A stretch of DNA of 21,684 nucleotides. It comes from Terriglobales bacterium. Lineage in GTDB: Bacteria; Acidobacteriota; Terriglobia; Terriglobales; Acidobacteriaceae. Both the position numbers and the translations under genes were made by a program. Of the stretch, positions 1 to 8,000 are shown piece by piece; within the stretch, counting starts at the first letter, position 1; each line of letters starts with the position of its first letter. Below the pieces are notes generated by a model. The model made no database searches, was not told where the DNA came from, and saw only the letters and a list, made by a program, of their open reading frames with translations. The stretch lies in NCBI GenBank assembly GCA_030043575.1, contig JASHXK010000266.1:1-21684 (forward strand), given 5' to 3'.

Positions 1-57
1 CCACGCCGGCTTCGGCATTCGGGGTGCACATACCCACGTAAGGGTTGGAGGTAGGTT

Positions 58-1479
58 GTGAGCAGAGTAGTGCGGTTCCTTGTGGGGTGGACCATTTTCG
101 CCGGCGCGAGCCTCGCTTTTGCCGGCGTCCATCCTGTGCCGCTCGACAAGAACACTCCCCCGGAGAAGTGCGCCGAGTGTCACGCAGACAAAGCCAAAGG
201 CAAGTTCACCCATTCCGCGATTGCGATGGGCTGTACCAGTTGTCACGAAATCCGGGTGAATAAAGACGTCACGCGCGTCAAGCTGACGACCACCACGACA
301 CAAGCGCTGTGCCTCACGTGCCACGCCGACCACAACGCCGCCGATCTGAAGGGCAAGGTCCATCCGCCGGCAGTGCGCGATTGCGTCAAGTGCCACGACC
401 CGCACACCTCCGACAACAAGTTTCAACTGCTCAAGCCGACCTCCGGCGACAAGGACGCGAACCTCTGCCTGACGTGCCACACACAAGGAGTCACCGTTCC
501 GGAAAAAGGCAGCCGCCACGCGGCGCTCGACATGGGCTGCGATACCTGCCACGTAACGCACAAGACGGGTGAGCGCGGCAAAGAAGAGTTTGACTTCCAC
601 CTCACGAAAGCCAGTCCCGCGCTTTGTCTCGATTGCCACGATGCCAAGGATGCCGCGCTGATCAAGGCCCACCAGGGTCAGCCGTTCGCAACATCGAACT
701 GCGTGCAGTGTCACGATCCGCATCAGTCGAACTCACCCAAGCTCATGCAGGCGTTCGCGCATCCGCCGTTCGCGATGGGAAGCTGCGACAGCTGCCACAA
801 GCCTGCGGCTAACGGCAAAGTGGTTCTGACGCAGGCCGATTCAAAGGCGCTGTGCGTGAGCTGCCACAGCGACAAAGCCGAGCAGATCGACAAAGCCAAG
901 GTGCAGCATCCGGGCGCGCAAGGCGATTGCGTCGCCTGCCACAATCCACATGCCGGCAAGACGCCGGGCTTCATTCAGCCCGATCCGGTCAACGCCTGTC
1001 TGACATGCCACAGCGATCAGGCGGAGCAATTCAAGAAAGCGCATCTGCATCAGCCGGCATTTGGGCTGGGTTGTGCGACCTGCCACGAGCCGCACGGCAG
1101 CGACAACGCGCACCTGTTGCGCGCCAGCGGCAATGCGCTGTGCCTCGAGTGTCACGGCCCGGATTCGAAGCCGCAGAAGCTTGAGAGCGAACACGTGATC
1201 ACCATCTTCAACGGCAAGGTCAAGCTGCCGGAGGATTACTACGTAAAGAACAAGGTCATTGTCCTGCCGATCAAGTACGGGCTGGGACATCCGATGATCG
1301 GACATCCGGTGCAGGACGTGATGGATCCGTCGGACATTACAAAAGTTAAGACCCATATGGATTGCATGACGTGCCATCAGCCCCATTCCTCTGCGCAGCC
1401 TGGGATGCTGGTGAAGGATCAGGCGAACAATATGCAGTTTTGCGACACCTGCCATAAGAACCGGCTGGCGCTGAAGTAG
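58..1479 (+). CDS. Exported 16-heme c-type cytochrome (doubled CXXCH family)
   Basis: The 473-residue protein has a Sec signal peptide (cleavage likely after AFA, residue 22) and 16 CXXCH heme-attachment motifs spread over its whole length, from CAECH near residue 38 to CDTCH near the C-terminus. Many motifs occur in pairs followed by PH or D-P-H, as in the doubled-CXXCH cytochrome families. Such proteins carry electrons in the periplasm or outside the cell. No other enzymatic domain, membrane anchor or lipobox is visible; a motif-free stretch of about 70 residues lies between heme motifs 14 and 15. The GTG start is chosen because GGAGGT at 47-52 sits about six bases upstream and the signal peptide begins there. 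The NHL-repeat gene starts ten bases after the stop, so the two are very likely co-transcribed. The electron donor and acceptor cannot be told from the window. Confidence 0.93.
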   Translation: MSRVVRFLVGWTIFAGASLAFAGVHPVPLDKNTPPEKCAECHADKAKGKFTHSAIAMGCTSCHEIRVNKDVTRVKLTTTTTQALCLTCHADHNAADLKGKVHPPAVRDCVKCHDPHTSDNKFQLLKPTSGDKDANLCLTCHTQGVTVPEKGSRHAALDMGCDTCHVTHKTGERGKEEFDFHLTKASPALCLDCHDAKDAALIKAHQGQPFATSNCVQCHDPHQSNSPKLMQAFAHPPFAMGSCDSCHKPAANGKVVLTQADSKALCVSCHSDKAEQIDKAKVQHPGAQGDCVACHNPHAGKTPGFIQPDPVNACLTCHSDQAEQFKKAHLHQPAFGLGCATCHEPHGSDNAHLLRASGNALCLECHGPDSKPQKLESEHVITIFNGKVKLPEDYYVKNKVIVLPIKYGLGHPMIGHPVQDVMDPSDITKVKTHMDCMTCHQPHSSAQPGMLVKDQANNMQFCDTCHKNRLALK

Positions 1480-1488
1480 GAGATAGCA

Positions 1489-2790
1489 ATGATAAGAAAA
1501 CTTCGACGCAATTGGATTCGACTCGACCGGGCCCTGACGGTAGCAGCGCTGATTCTGGCTTCGCTGTTCCCCACCAGCGGGCAAGCCGGAACCAAGAAGA
1601 AGCCGGCGCAGTCGGACAGCGCGGCGCAGCCCGCTGCGCCAGCCAAGCCGCAGATCGATACCAGCAAACTGGTGTGGCCGGAGCCGCCCAACATCCCGCG
1701 CGTTCGCTACACCAATTACTTTGCCGGCGTGCCGCTCGACTACACGCCTGCCGCGCAACAACCGAAGGTGAAGTCGTCGTGGATGGACCGGCTGGCGGGG
1801 GTTCAGGATCCGAACAACAAGCAGCATCTGAAGCCGCTGCCGTTCCAACTGTTGGCGCCTTACGGAATGGCGGTAAATTCCAAAGGCGATCTGTTCGTGG
1901 CCGATCAAAAAGTCGGCGCGATCTTCGTCTTCAACACCGAAACCAAGGACACGACGCTCATCGCCAACGGCCGCGACGCCAGCTTCGCATGGATCAACGG
2001 GGTTGCATTCGACGACGATGACCGGCTATTCGTCACCGATGGCAAGATGAAACGGGTGCTGGTCTTCGATAAGAGCCACAAAGTCGTCGACCAGATTCGC
2101 GAGGGTCTCATTGATCCGGTGGGGGTGGCCGTGGACACGGAAAATCGGCAGCTCTACGTGGTCGACACGCAGGCCGACCAGGTCGTGGTCTATGACGCCG
2201 ACAGCTTGAAGGAGAAGCGCCGCATCGGCACCGGCGGCAAGAAACACGAGCTGAACACGCCGGGCAACTTCTCGCTGCCCACTTTTGTTGCGCTCGACAG
2301 CGACAACAACGTCTATGTGACCGATACCATGAACTACCGCGTCGAGATCTTCGATGCCGACGGAAACTTCATCAGTCAGTTCGGCAAACACTGCGATGGT
2401 CCGGGCTGCTTCTCGCATCCTAAAGGCATTGCGGTCGACAGCGACGGACACATCTGGGTTGCCGATCCCATGCTGGATCTGCTGCAGGCGTTCAATAGAG
2501 ACGGGGAGTTGCTGGGACTGGTCGGCGGGCACGGCAGTAATCTGGGACAGTTTTCCTCGCTCGACGGCGTTTACATCGACAAGAACAATCGCATCTTCAC
2601 CTCGGAGCAGTATCCCGGCCGGGTGCAGATGTTCCGCTACATCACCGACGCGGAAGCGGATCAGCTGAAGAAAGAGAAAGAAGCGCAGCGAGGCGGCGCC
2701 AAGGCGGCGAATCAGCCTCCGGCGGCACCAGCGCAGCAGGCAGCATCAGCTGCACCGGCAGCCGCTCCGAAGTCGGAAACTGCGAAGTAA
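1489..2790 (+). CDS. Exported NHL-repeat (six-bladed beta-propeller) protein
   Basis: The 433-residue product starts with a basic n-region and hydrophobic segment (residues 10-34, signal peptide). After a Lys/Ala/Pro-rich spacer come six NHL-type repeats with the pattern G-hydrophobic-A-V-D-x-x-x-x-hydrophobic-Y-V-x-D-x-x-x-x-x-V-x-x-F/Y, for example PVGVAVDTENRQLYVVDTQA and PKGIAVDSDGHIWVADPM. This fits a six-bladed propeller. The last 40 residues are an Ala/Pro/Gln-rich low-complexity tail. The RBS AGGAG (1478-1482) overlaps the stop of the cytochrome gene, so translation is likely coupled. NHL proteins often sit next to multiheme cytochromes and are thought to act as protein-binding scaffolds. 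A role as partner of the 16-heme cytochrome is inferred from position only. No catalytic residues were identified. Confidence 0.88.
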   Translation: MIRKLRRNWIRLDRALTVAALILASLFPTSGQAGTKKKPAQSDSAAQPAAPAKPQIDTSKLVWPEPPNIPRVRYTNYFAGVPLDYTPAAQQPKVKSSWMDRLAGVQDPNNKQHLKPLPFQLLAPYGMAVNSKGDLFVADQKVGAIFVFNTETKDTTLIANGRDASFAWINGVAFDDDDRLFVTDGKMKRVLVFDKSHKVVDQIREGLIDPVGVAVDTENRQLYVVDTQADQVVVYDADSLKEKRRIGTGGKKHELNTPGNFSLPTFVALDSDNNVYVTDTMNYRVEIFDADGNFISQFGKHCDGPGCFSHPKGIAVDSDGHIWVADPMLDLLQAFNRDGELLGLVGGHGSNLGQFSSLDGVYIDKNNRIFTSEQYPGRVQMFRYITDAEADQLKKEKEAQRGGAKAANQPPAAPAQQAASAAPAAAPKSETAK

Positions 2791-2829
2791 TCTCGATCTG
2801 GATGCAAACCGAAAGAATTGGCAGGCGGA

Positions 2830-4104
2830 CTAGGGCGTGATCTCCCAGACCACTCCTTTGCCGTCAGCGCCGCCCTCGGATGTGGTGCCGTACAGATTGC
2901 CATTGCCGTCGATACTCACGACACTGACTGGAAGTTTACCGTCGCTGCCACCGGTAAAGTCGTGGAGCGAAGTATACGTCCAGCCGCCGTTAGAAGGCGT
3001 TAGCTTGAAGACGTTGCCGTATCCATAGGCACCGCTGCCGGTTGAAGTGCCGTAGAGATTGCCTGCGGCGTCGATGGTCAGGCTTGCCCAGGGACCGCTT
3101 CCGGTGAAGCTGTAGATTACGTTGAATGTCCAACCGCCGTTGGAGGGACTCATTGCAAACACTGTTCCGCCGTTATTCTCGCCACCGAGGAAGGTGTCTC
3201 CATAGAGATTGCCGGCCTGATCGAAAACCAAACCTCCATATACCGTATTGCCATCGGACGGACCACCGGTAAAGACGTGAATATCGCTTCCGGTCCAGCC
3301 GAATGAATTCACCAATTGGATCACCGTACCCCACTCGTTCGGCGGGGGCGCATCGCTGTACTCGGTGGTGGTATACAGGTTTCCCTGACTGTCAAGAATT
3401 GCGCTGTTCAACGGATATTCGCCAACTCCCTGCTCATCGATTCGGTACAGGATGCTTTCCTGCCAGCCTCCAGACGACGGGGTAAGTTCAAAAACCGTGC
3501 CGTTATACTCAATGCCGGCGATCTCACCGCAGTCCTCGGTGGTGCCGTAGATGTTGCCCGCGCTGTCGAAGGTGAGATCGCCCAAACCGGGGAGACATCC
3601 GTCAGGATTGTTGGTGAAGTAGTGAATGACGGTCTCCGTCCAAGGGCAAAGCACCTCTTTACACACGGTGGACGCCGGACGCAGGTTGAAGACCACCCCG
3701 TTCTCCTCATCGCCGCCCTGGTAAGTTGTTCCAAAGAGCGAGCCGTCAGGACCGAAGACCACCCGAGCCACCGGAACATTGCCGTCGTTGTCGTGGAAGC
3801 TATACAGCGGGGTTAGAGTCCAGTCCGAGCCAACGTGCTTCAGCCGGTAGACGACGCCGCACCCGTAACGTGAACACGAGCCCCCGGTGTAGCCACCAGC
3901 CTGTGTCGTGCCGTACAGGTTGCCCCCGGCGTCAAGCGTGACACCCGCCATCGGCCCGCCGCCGTCGGCTCCGCCGGTGAAGTTATGTAGAACCTGGAAG
4001 GTCTGCGCCCGGGTTGACGGCGGTGCGACAGCTAGCGCACAAGAAATCACGAGCGTGAAGACGGGAAGCGATACGCGAAACTTTAGGCGTGCTCGGCTTG
4101 TCAT
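2830..4104 (-). CDS. Secreted seven-repeat GloVer protein, copy 1
   Basis: The 424-residue protein has a signal peptide (MTSRARLKFRV... to about STRAQ) followed by seven copies of a repeat centred on G-N-L-Y-G-T-T-x-x-G-G: GNLYGTTQAGG, GSLFGTTYQGG, GNIYGTTEDCG, GNLYTTTEYSD, GNLYGDTFLGG, GNLYGTSTGSG and GNLYGTTSEGG. Each is followed by G-x-V-F/W/Y-x-L/I-T/S-P. This is the GloVer tandem repeat (TIGR03803-type) common in Acidobacteria. Its function is unknown; a seven-bladed propeller is my inference from the count and spacing. The start at 4104 is supported by AGGAGG at 4111-4116 (six-base spacing). Starting at an upstream ATG would put 27 extra residues before the signal peptide. It lies downstream of a paralogue on the same strand and converges on the NHL gene with only 39 bases between stops. 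No C-terminal anchor is visible. Confidence 0.88.
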   Translation of the reverse strand: MTSRARLKFRVSLPVFTLVISCALAVAPPSTRAQTFQVLHNFTGGADGGGPMAGVTLDAGGNLYGTTQAGGYTGGSCSRYGCGVVYRLKHVGSDWTLTPLYSFHDNDGNVPVARVVFGPDGSLFGTTYQGGDEENGVVFNLRPASTVCKEVLCPWTETVIHYFTNNPDGCLPGLGDLTFDSAGNIYGTTEDCGEIAGIEYNGTVFELTPSSGGWQESILYRIDEQGVGEYPLNSAILDSQGNLYTTTEYSDAPPPNEWGTVIQLVNSFGWTGSDIHVFTGGPSDGNTVYGGLVFDQAGNLYGDTFLGGENNGGTVFAMSPSNGGWTFNVIYSFTGSGPWASLTIDAAGNLYGTSTGSGAYGYGNVFKLTPSNGGWTYTSLHDFTGGSDGKLPVSVVSIDGNGNLYGTTSEGGADGKGVVWEITP

Positions 4105-4165
4105 GACGATCCTCCTGCACATAGTTGATGGCATGTCAGGCCTAAGTACACCTGAGCAAGCAATA

Positions 4166-4204
4166 AACGCTCCGGACCAGTGCAAGGAGCCTGGCCGGAG
4201 CGTT
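4166..4204 (-). terminator. Likely intrinsic terminator between the two GloVer genes
   Basis: AACGCTCCGG at 4166-4175 is the exact inverse complement of CCGGAGCGTT at 4195-4204, and the inner CCAG/CTGG extends the stem. On the minus strand the hairpin lies about 33 bases after the stop of GloVer copy 2 and is followed by TTTATTG, a short T-run. It would limit read-through into GloVer copy 1. The weak T-tract makes it a moderate call. Confidence 0.55.
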
Positions 4205-4237
4205 CAAGGGTTAGAGAAGCTCAAAGCAAGCGCCGAA

Positions 4238-5488
4238 CTACGGATTGGTGATCTCCCAGACTGTACCAATGCCGTTTTGGCCGCCGTTGGAGGTCGTGCC
4301 GTACACGTTCCCCGCCGAATCGAAAACTGGCCTGGCAATAGGATCCGATCCGTCATTGCCTCCGGTGAAGTCGTAGATCGAGCTGTACGTCCAAGTGCCG
4401 GCGGTCAGTTCAAAGACGTTTCCGTCGCTGTTGGCACCGTCGCACCCAGTCGTGCCCCAGAGATTACCCTGACTGTCGAAATTGAGCGATGCCCACGGTC
4501 CGCACTCACCTACGCCGCTGAAGCTGTAAAGCAGATTGAAGGTCCAGCTGCTGCCGTTGGGTGCAAGCTGGAACACCGTTCCGCCGCCCCCGCTGCCGTT
4601 TTCGCTGGTAGCGCCATAGAGGTTGCCGGCGTTATCGAAGATCAGCCCGGCGATGGGATAGCCTCCATCGTTTTCGCCCGTGAAGTTGTAGATGACTTGC
4701 TCGGTCCATCCGCCGTTTGACGGCGACAGTTCAAAGATGGTGCCGGTTCCGGAGGTGCCGCCCTCAAAGGTCGTGCCGTACAGGTTGCCCGCGTTATCGA
4801 AGACCAGACCGTTATAGGGTGTGGCGCCGTCGGGCGAGCCGGCGAAGGCGTAGATTGGCACCTCGGTCCAGTTGTCGCCAGGACCAGTGGCCTTAAAGAC
4901 GACTCCATCCCCGTTGGCGCCGCCCAGCGAAGCCGTGCCGTACATATTGCCGGACGAGTCGAAGATGAGGTCGCCATAGCGCGGCGTACCACCGTCGGTG
5001 CCGCCGCCGAAACCATAAATCGTGTTTTCGTTCCAGTAGCAGATCGCGGTTACGCAGGCGTTAAGTGCCGGCGCCAGGCTATAAAGATAGCCGTAGGGGA
5101 GGCCCGCGATGTTATTCGGGCTGCTACCGTAGAGCAGGCCTTCCGGGCCGAAGACGACGCGCGACGAAATTTGCCCGTCGAAGATGTGCAGCGTGTCAAA
5201 GATCCAACCCGTGCCCGCGCGACGCATCTGAAACGCGCCGCCCCAGTTGCTGCCCGAGTGGCCGGTACGCACCGTGCCGTAAAGCTTGCCGACGGCGTCG
5301 AGGGTCAACCCGGCGGTGGGTCTGGCGCCGTCAGGTCCGGTGAAGGTGTGAAGGAGCTGGAAGCTTTGCGCGTGGGCTGCACCGGTTGAAACCAGGGTCC
5401 CTATTACGACCGCTAATACCAGCGAAACAGTGCTCGCCGCCCGGCTGAGCCCGCGCGAAGGACTCAGAAATGTTCCAACGTTCGACAT
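4238..5488 (-). CDS. Secreted seven-repeat GloVer protein, copy 2
   Basis: The 416-residue protein has a signal peptide (hydrophobic segment VSLVLAVVIGTLVSTGAAHAQ, residues 21-41) and seven GloVer repeats: GKLYGTVRTGH, GLLYGSSPNNI, GNMYGTASLGG, GNLYGTTFEGG, GNLYGATSENG, GNLWGTTGCDG and GNVYGTTSNGG. It shares with its neighbour the opening 'FQLLHTFTG.DG' and the closing 'G-T-V-W-E-I-T'. The start at 5488 is preferred because GGGAGGA lies just upstream (5491-5500 on the other strand); the ATG ten codons earlier has no such site. Function is unknown and the protein is predicted to act outside the cytoplasm. The two genes look like products of an old tandem duplication, since the repeats are well diverged. 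Confidence 0.88.
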   Translation of the reverse strand: MSNVGTFLSPSRGLSRAASTVSLVLAVVIGTLVSTGAAHAQSFQLLHTFTGPDGARPTAGLTLDAVGKLYGTVRTGHSGSNWGGAFQMRRAGTGWIFDTLHIFDGQISSRVVFGPEGLLYGSSPNNIAGLPYGYLYSLAPALNACVTAICYWNENTIYGFGGGTDGGTPRYGDLIFDSSGNMYGTASLGGANGDGVVFKATGPGDNWTEVPIYAFAGSPDGATPYNGLVFDNAGNLYGTTFEGGTSGTGTIFELSPSNGGWTEQVIYNFTGENDGGYPIAGLIFDNAGNLYGATSENGSGGGGTVFQLAPNGSSWTFNLLYSFSGVGECGPWASLNFDSQGNLWGTTGCDGANSDGNVFELTAGTWTYSSIYDFTGGNDGSDPIARPVFDSAGNVYGTTSNGGQNGIGTVWEITNP

Positions 5489-5528
5489 GAACTTCCTCCC
5501 GTGATTGTTTAAAGCCAAGTTTCAGACT

Positions 5529-5558
5529 TGCCGTGTATAGGATCACGGCACTATACAC
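5529..5558 (-). promoter_or_regulatory. Overlapping dyads at the probable promoter of GloVer copy 2
   Basis: Two perfect inverted repeats overlap here: GTGTATAG (5533-5540) with CTATACAC (5551-5558), and TGCCGTG (5529-5535) with CACGGCA (5544-5550). On the minus strand a candidate -35 TTGGTG is followed after 16 bases by TATACA, which lies inside the dyad, about 45 bases upstream of the start codon. This geometry resembles an operator overlapping a promoter. The promoter hexamers are imperfect, so the call is tentative. Confidence 0.4.
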
Positions 5559-5670
5559 CAATCGGGGGCACTCGTCCGCTTTAATTTTTGGCCGTGGTCC
5601 ACGAGTGCGGCCGGCAGGTGTGACGGGAAGGCGGGCGATGCTGGCGCCAGCCGATGCCGGCAAATTCTTC

Positions 5671-5700
5671 TTGACATCCATCCGGCTTTGCCGACACAAT
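5671..5700 (+). promoter_or_regulatory. Possible sigma70-type promoter for the haloperoxidase gene
   Basis: A consensus -35 TTGACA (5671-5676) is followed after 18 bases by CACAAT (5695-5700), four of six matches to TATAAT. It is the best plus-strand hexamer pair I noticed in this region and would give a leader of roughly 245 bases before the ATG at 5951. Chance occurrence cannot be excluded. Confidence 0.35.
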
Positions 5701-5950
5701 ACGCGAATTCTTGCAACCCGTTGTTAGAGTGCGATTCTGCGGTACGTGACTTTTGGTAATACTCTCACCCACGGTCTTCTTAATGGCTTGATATTGGCTT
5801 GATGTAACAGTCAGGTATCGCCTACTTCGCGGGTTGTCGCACATTTCTCGAAGCTTGCAGCAGGAGGATTGCGGGCCCAAAACCTTTCCACAACATCGAT
5901 CAGTCTCCCCGCCGTCCTTATTCGCGCAGGGAAATGAAGGGAGCACTTGC

Positions 5951-7816
5951 ATGGATCGTTCCGAGGAACGAAACGACGCTGTCATGCGCCCTGATGGCGA
6001 CGAGAGCAGTTGCCATCAGGAAAAGAACAACCACACACCAACACCGTCGGAGACCAGCCGGCGATCTTTCTTTAAGAGAATGGGAGTCGGCAGCGCCGCG
6101 GCCGTCGCGCTCGCTGCTGTACCCCTGGAGCCGCTGATCAGCGGCAAACAGGGCGAAGCCGAAGCTTCGGTCGTGTCCTATAACTCCCGGCGACGGGCCA
6201 ACTCCAGCTACTTGTACCGTGAAAACACCGCCGAGAACGAGTACATCGACATCGGCGAACTGCCCGACAACGGCGACGCGCGCCGCTTCTCAGACTTCAG
6301 CGGAAGCTGGAGCAAGTGCCTGCCGCATCCCTATCTCGGCATCGTGAGTCCTGCTGCCTGGCAAAGCCTCACCTATGCTCTTCAAACCGGTCGCTTCCAG
6401 GACTTCCAAAACATCCAGGTAGGAAATCCCGGTGGGGCAGGCTTCACCGGTACGCTCAACGGCCCGATGGGCTCATTGGCGTTTGACCTGGAAGGATTGG
6501 ATTCGCACGCAACCAACATTCCCCCAGCGCCGTCGGTGGCCAGCGCGCAAAACGCGGCGGAAGAGGTCGAGCATTACTGGGCCGCGCTGATTCGCGATGT
6601 CAACTTCACCGATTATGGGTCGAGCAACCTGGTAGCTCAGGCTTGCGCTGACCTGAACAATTTGTCCTACGTGCGCAGCCGGGGCAGCGAGTACCCGTAC
6701 CCGATCACGCCGCAGAACCTGTTCCGCGGCATGATCAACTCCAATGACGGAGCGTTGGCCGGTCCGTACGTCTCGCAGTTCATGCTGCAGCCGACCATGC
6801 TGGGCGTGCAGCCGCTCGGGCAGATGTATCAGAGGTTCCTTTCGGTGGGCGATGGCGGCTCTGACTTCCTGAGCAATCCCACCGAGTACCTGACCGTGGA
6901 AAGCGGCTTCCCGCCGTCGGCCAGCCTGTCGTTCGATCCCACCTACCGTTTCGTTCGCATGGGCCGGGACTTGTCGGCTTACACCCACGTGGACGCGCTC
7001 CATCAGGCCTACTTCATCGCCGGGCTGGTGCTGGCGGGTATCGGTGCTCCGATCAACCCGGGCAATCCATATATCGGCTCGCTCAGCGAACACGGTTTCG
7101 GCACCTTTGGCAGCGCAAGCTCCCAAGCCGGTCCGGTGGACGCTGTGGGGACGATTCCCGAGATGGCCACCCGGGCGTTGAAGGCGGCGTGGTTCCACAA
7201 GTGGATCGTCAATCTGCGGCAGCGCCCGGAAGAGATCGGAGCACTGTTGCAGGCCCTCATGACCAACCAGAGGCCTATGCCGCAGGCCGCGCTGGCGCTG
7301 CACCATGACCTGCTTAACTCAGCCGTCCTGCCGATCATCTACTCGCAGTACGGCAGCTACCTGCTGCCCCAGGCCTTCCCTGAGGGCGCACCGTCGCATC
7401 CCTGCTACCCGACCGGACACGGTACCGTGGGCGGCGCCTGCATTACCGCGATCAAGTTCTTCTTCGACGGCACCCAGCGGATCAGGCCGCTGCTGCAAGC
7501 CGCCGGCAGAGACGTGTATGTGCCCAGCGAGGATGGTCTTTCGCTCGAGGTGTATACCGGCTCCGATCGCGACGAACTAACCGTCAACGGCGAGCTGTCC
7601 AAGCTCGCGTGGAACATCACCATTGGCCACGGCATCCACGCCGGCATTCACTTCCGCAGCTCCAGCTACTACTCGATGCTGCTGGGTGAGCAGGTGGGGC
7701 TGAGCGTGCTGAACGATCGCGCCAACTCCTATGACGAGCCCTTCACCATCAATATCACCAAGCTCGATGGAACCGTTGTGACCCTGACCAACCAAAATGG
7801 AGGACGACGGAGATAA
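5951..7816 (+). CDS. Tat-exported vanadium-dependent haloperoxidase-like protein (PAP2 superfamily)
   Basis: The 621-residue protein begins with a twin-arginine signal: SRRSFFK at residues 36-42 followed by a hydrophobic Ala-rich segment. The C-terminal half carries the layout of algal-type vanadium haloperoxidases: K417-W...R425-P (HKWIVNLRQRPEE), then PTGH (residues 487-490) in a HPCYPTGHGTVGGA context, then LAWN...AGIHFR with H567, followed by LLGEQVG and an 'LDGTVVTL' tail. These enzymes oxidise halides with hydrogen peroxide; the relatives are phosphatases. Two ligand positions differ: Thr replaces Ser in the usual SGH, and the Arg normally six residues before the final His is absent (Gly561, next to His560). 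Haloperoxidase activity is therefore uncertain. The ATG at 5951 is chosen for the upstream GAAGGGAG; 5834 and 5984 are alternatives. A terminator follows the stop. Confidence 0.85.
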   Translation: MDRSEERNDAVMRPDGDESSCHQEKNNHTPTPSETSRRSFFKRMGVGSAAAVALAAVPLEPLISGKQGEAEASVVSYNSRRRANSSYLYRENTAENEYIDIGELPDNGDARRFSDFSGSWSKCLPHPYLGIVSPAAWQSLTYALQTGRFQDFQNIQVGNPGGAGFTGTLNGPMGSLAFDLEGLDSHATNIPPAPSVASAQNAAEEVEHYWAALIRDVNFTDYGSSNLVAQACADLNNLSYVRSRGSEYPYPITPQNLFRGMINSNDGALAGPYVSQFMLQPTMLGVQPLGQMYQRFLSVGDGGSDFLSNPTEYLTVESGFPPSASLSFDPTYRFVRMGRDLSAYTHVDALHQAYFIAGLVLAGIGAPINPGNPYIGSLSEHGFGTFGSASSQAGPVDAVGTIPEMATRALKAAWFHKWIVNLRQRPEEIGALLQALMTNQRPMPQAALALHHDLLNSAVLPIIYSQYGSYLLPQAFPEGAPSHPCYPTGHGTVGGACITAIKFFFDGTQRIRPLLQAAGRDVYVPSEDGLSLEVYTGSDRDELTVNGELSKLAWNITIGHGIHAGIHFRSSSYYSMLLGEQVGLSVLNDRANSYDEPFTINITKLDGTVVTLTNQNGGRRR

Positions 7817-7829
7817 ACGACCAGCGCCT

Positions 7830-7872
7830 CACCCTGTCGCCAAACCTGGCGATCAGGGTGGGGCATTCTTTT
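7830..7872 (+). terminator. Rho-independent terminator after the haloperoxidase gene
   Basis: CACCCTG (7830-7836) pairs with CAGGGTG (7854-7860), and TCGCCA (7837-7842) pairs with TGGCGA (7847-7852) around an AACC loop, with one bulged T. A T-rich run (ATTCTTTT) ends near 7872. It begins 14 bases after the stop codon. Confidence 0.8.
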
Positions 7873-8000
7873 GTCCAGGCGCCCCTGTTCTGTGACTTAA
7901 ATCCCAACAATTGGTGAAACCCGGGGGAGTGTGATTTGCTCCCGAGGAGCGCCGGTGCGCATCAAGCCTGCTATTCTCAAATGTTTGGAGGGTTACCACG

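Larger units (their letters stand above)
5489..5950. other. Divergent intergenic region between GloVer copy 2 and the haloperoxidase gene
   Basis: This stretch of 462 bases holds no convincing gene. It contains the dyads at 5529-5558, a sigma70-like promoter at 5671-5700 facing right, and two direct copies of GGCTTGAT near 5784-5801. An ORF that runs into the haloperoxidase gene from 5834 is probably untranslated leader. Confidence 0.6.

Noticed and set aside
1..57. Possible 3' end of an upstream gene (a frame ending TAA at 39-41, others ending near 52-61)
   Set aside because: Too short to choose among the frames, and none shows recognisable protein sequence.
841..1908. Long minus-strand open frame across the cytochrome and NHL genes
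   Set aside because: It is antisense to two well-supported genes, is Arg/Leu/His-rich, and has no domain; it is a by-product of high GC content.
4166..4204. Attachment site or mobile-element end
   Set aside because: The inverted repeat sits right after a stop codon and is followed by a T-rich run, so a terminator explains it better; no integrase or transposase is nearby.
3908..4720. Plus-strand open frame of 270 codons across the two GloVer genes
   Set aside because: It spans both GloVer genes and the terminator between them and has no protein-like motif; the repeats on the minus strand are clear.
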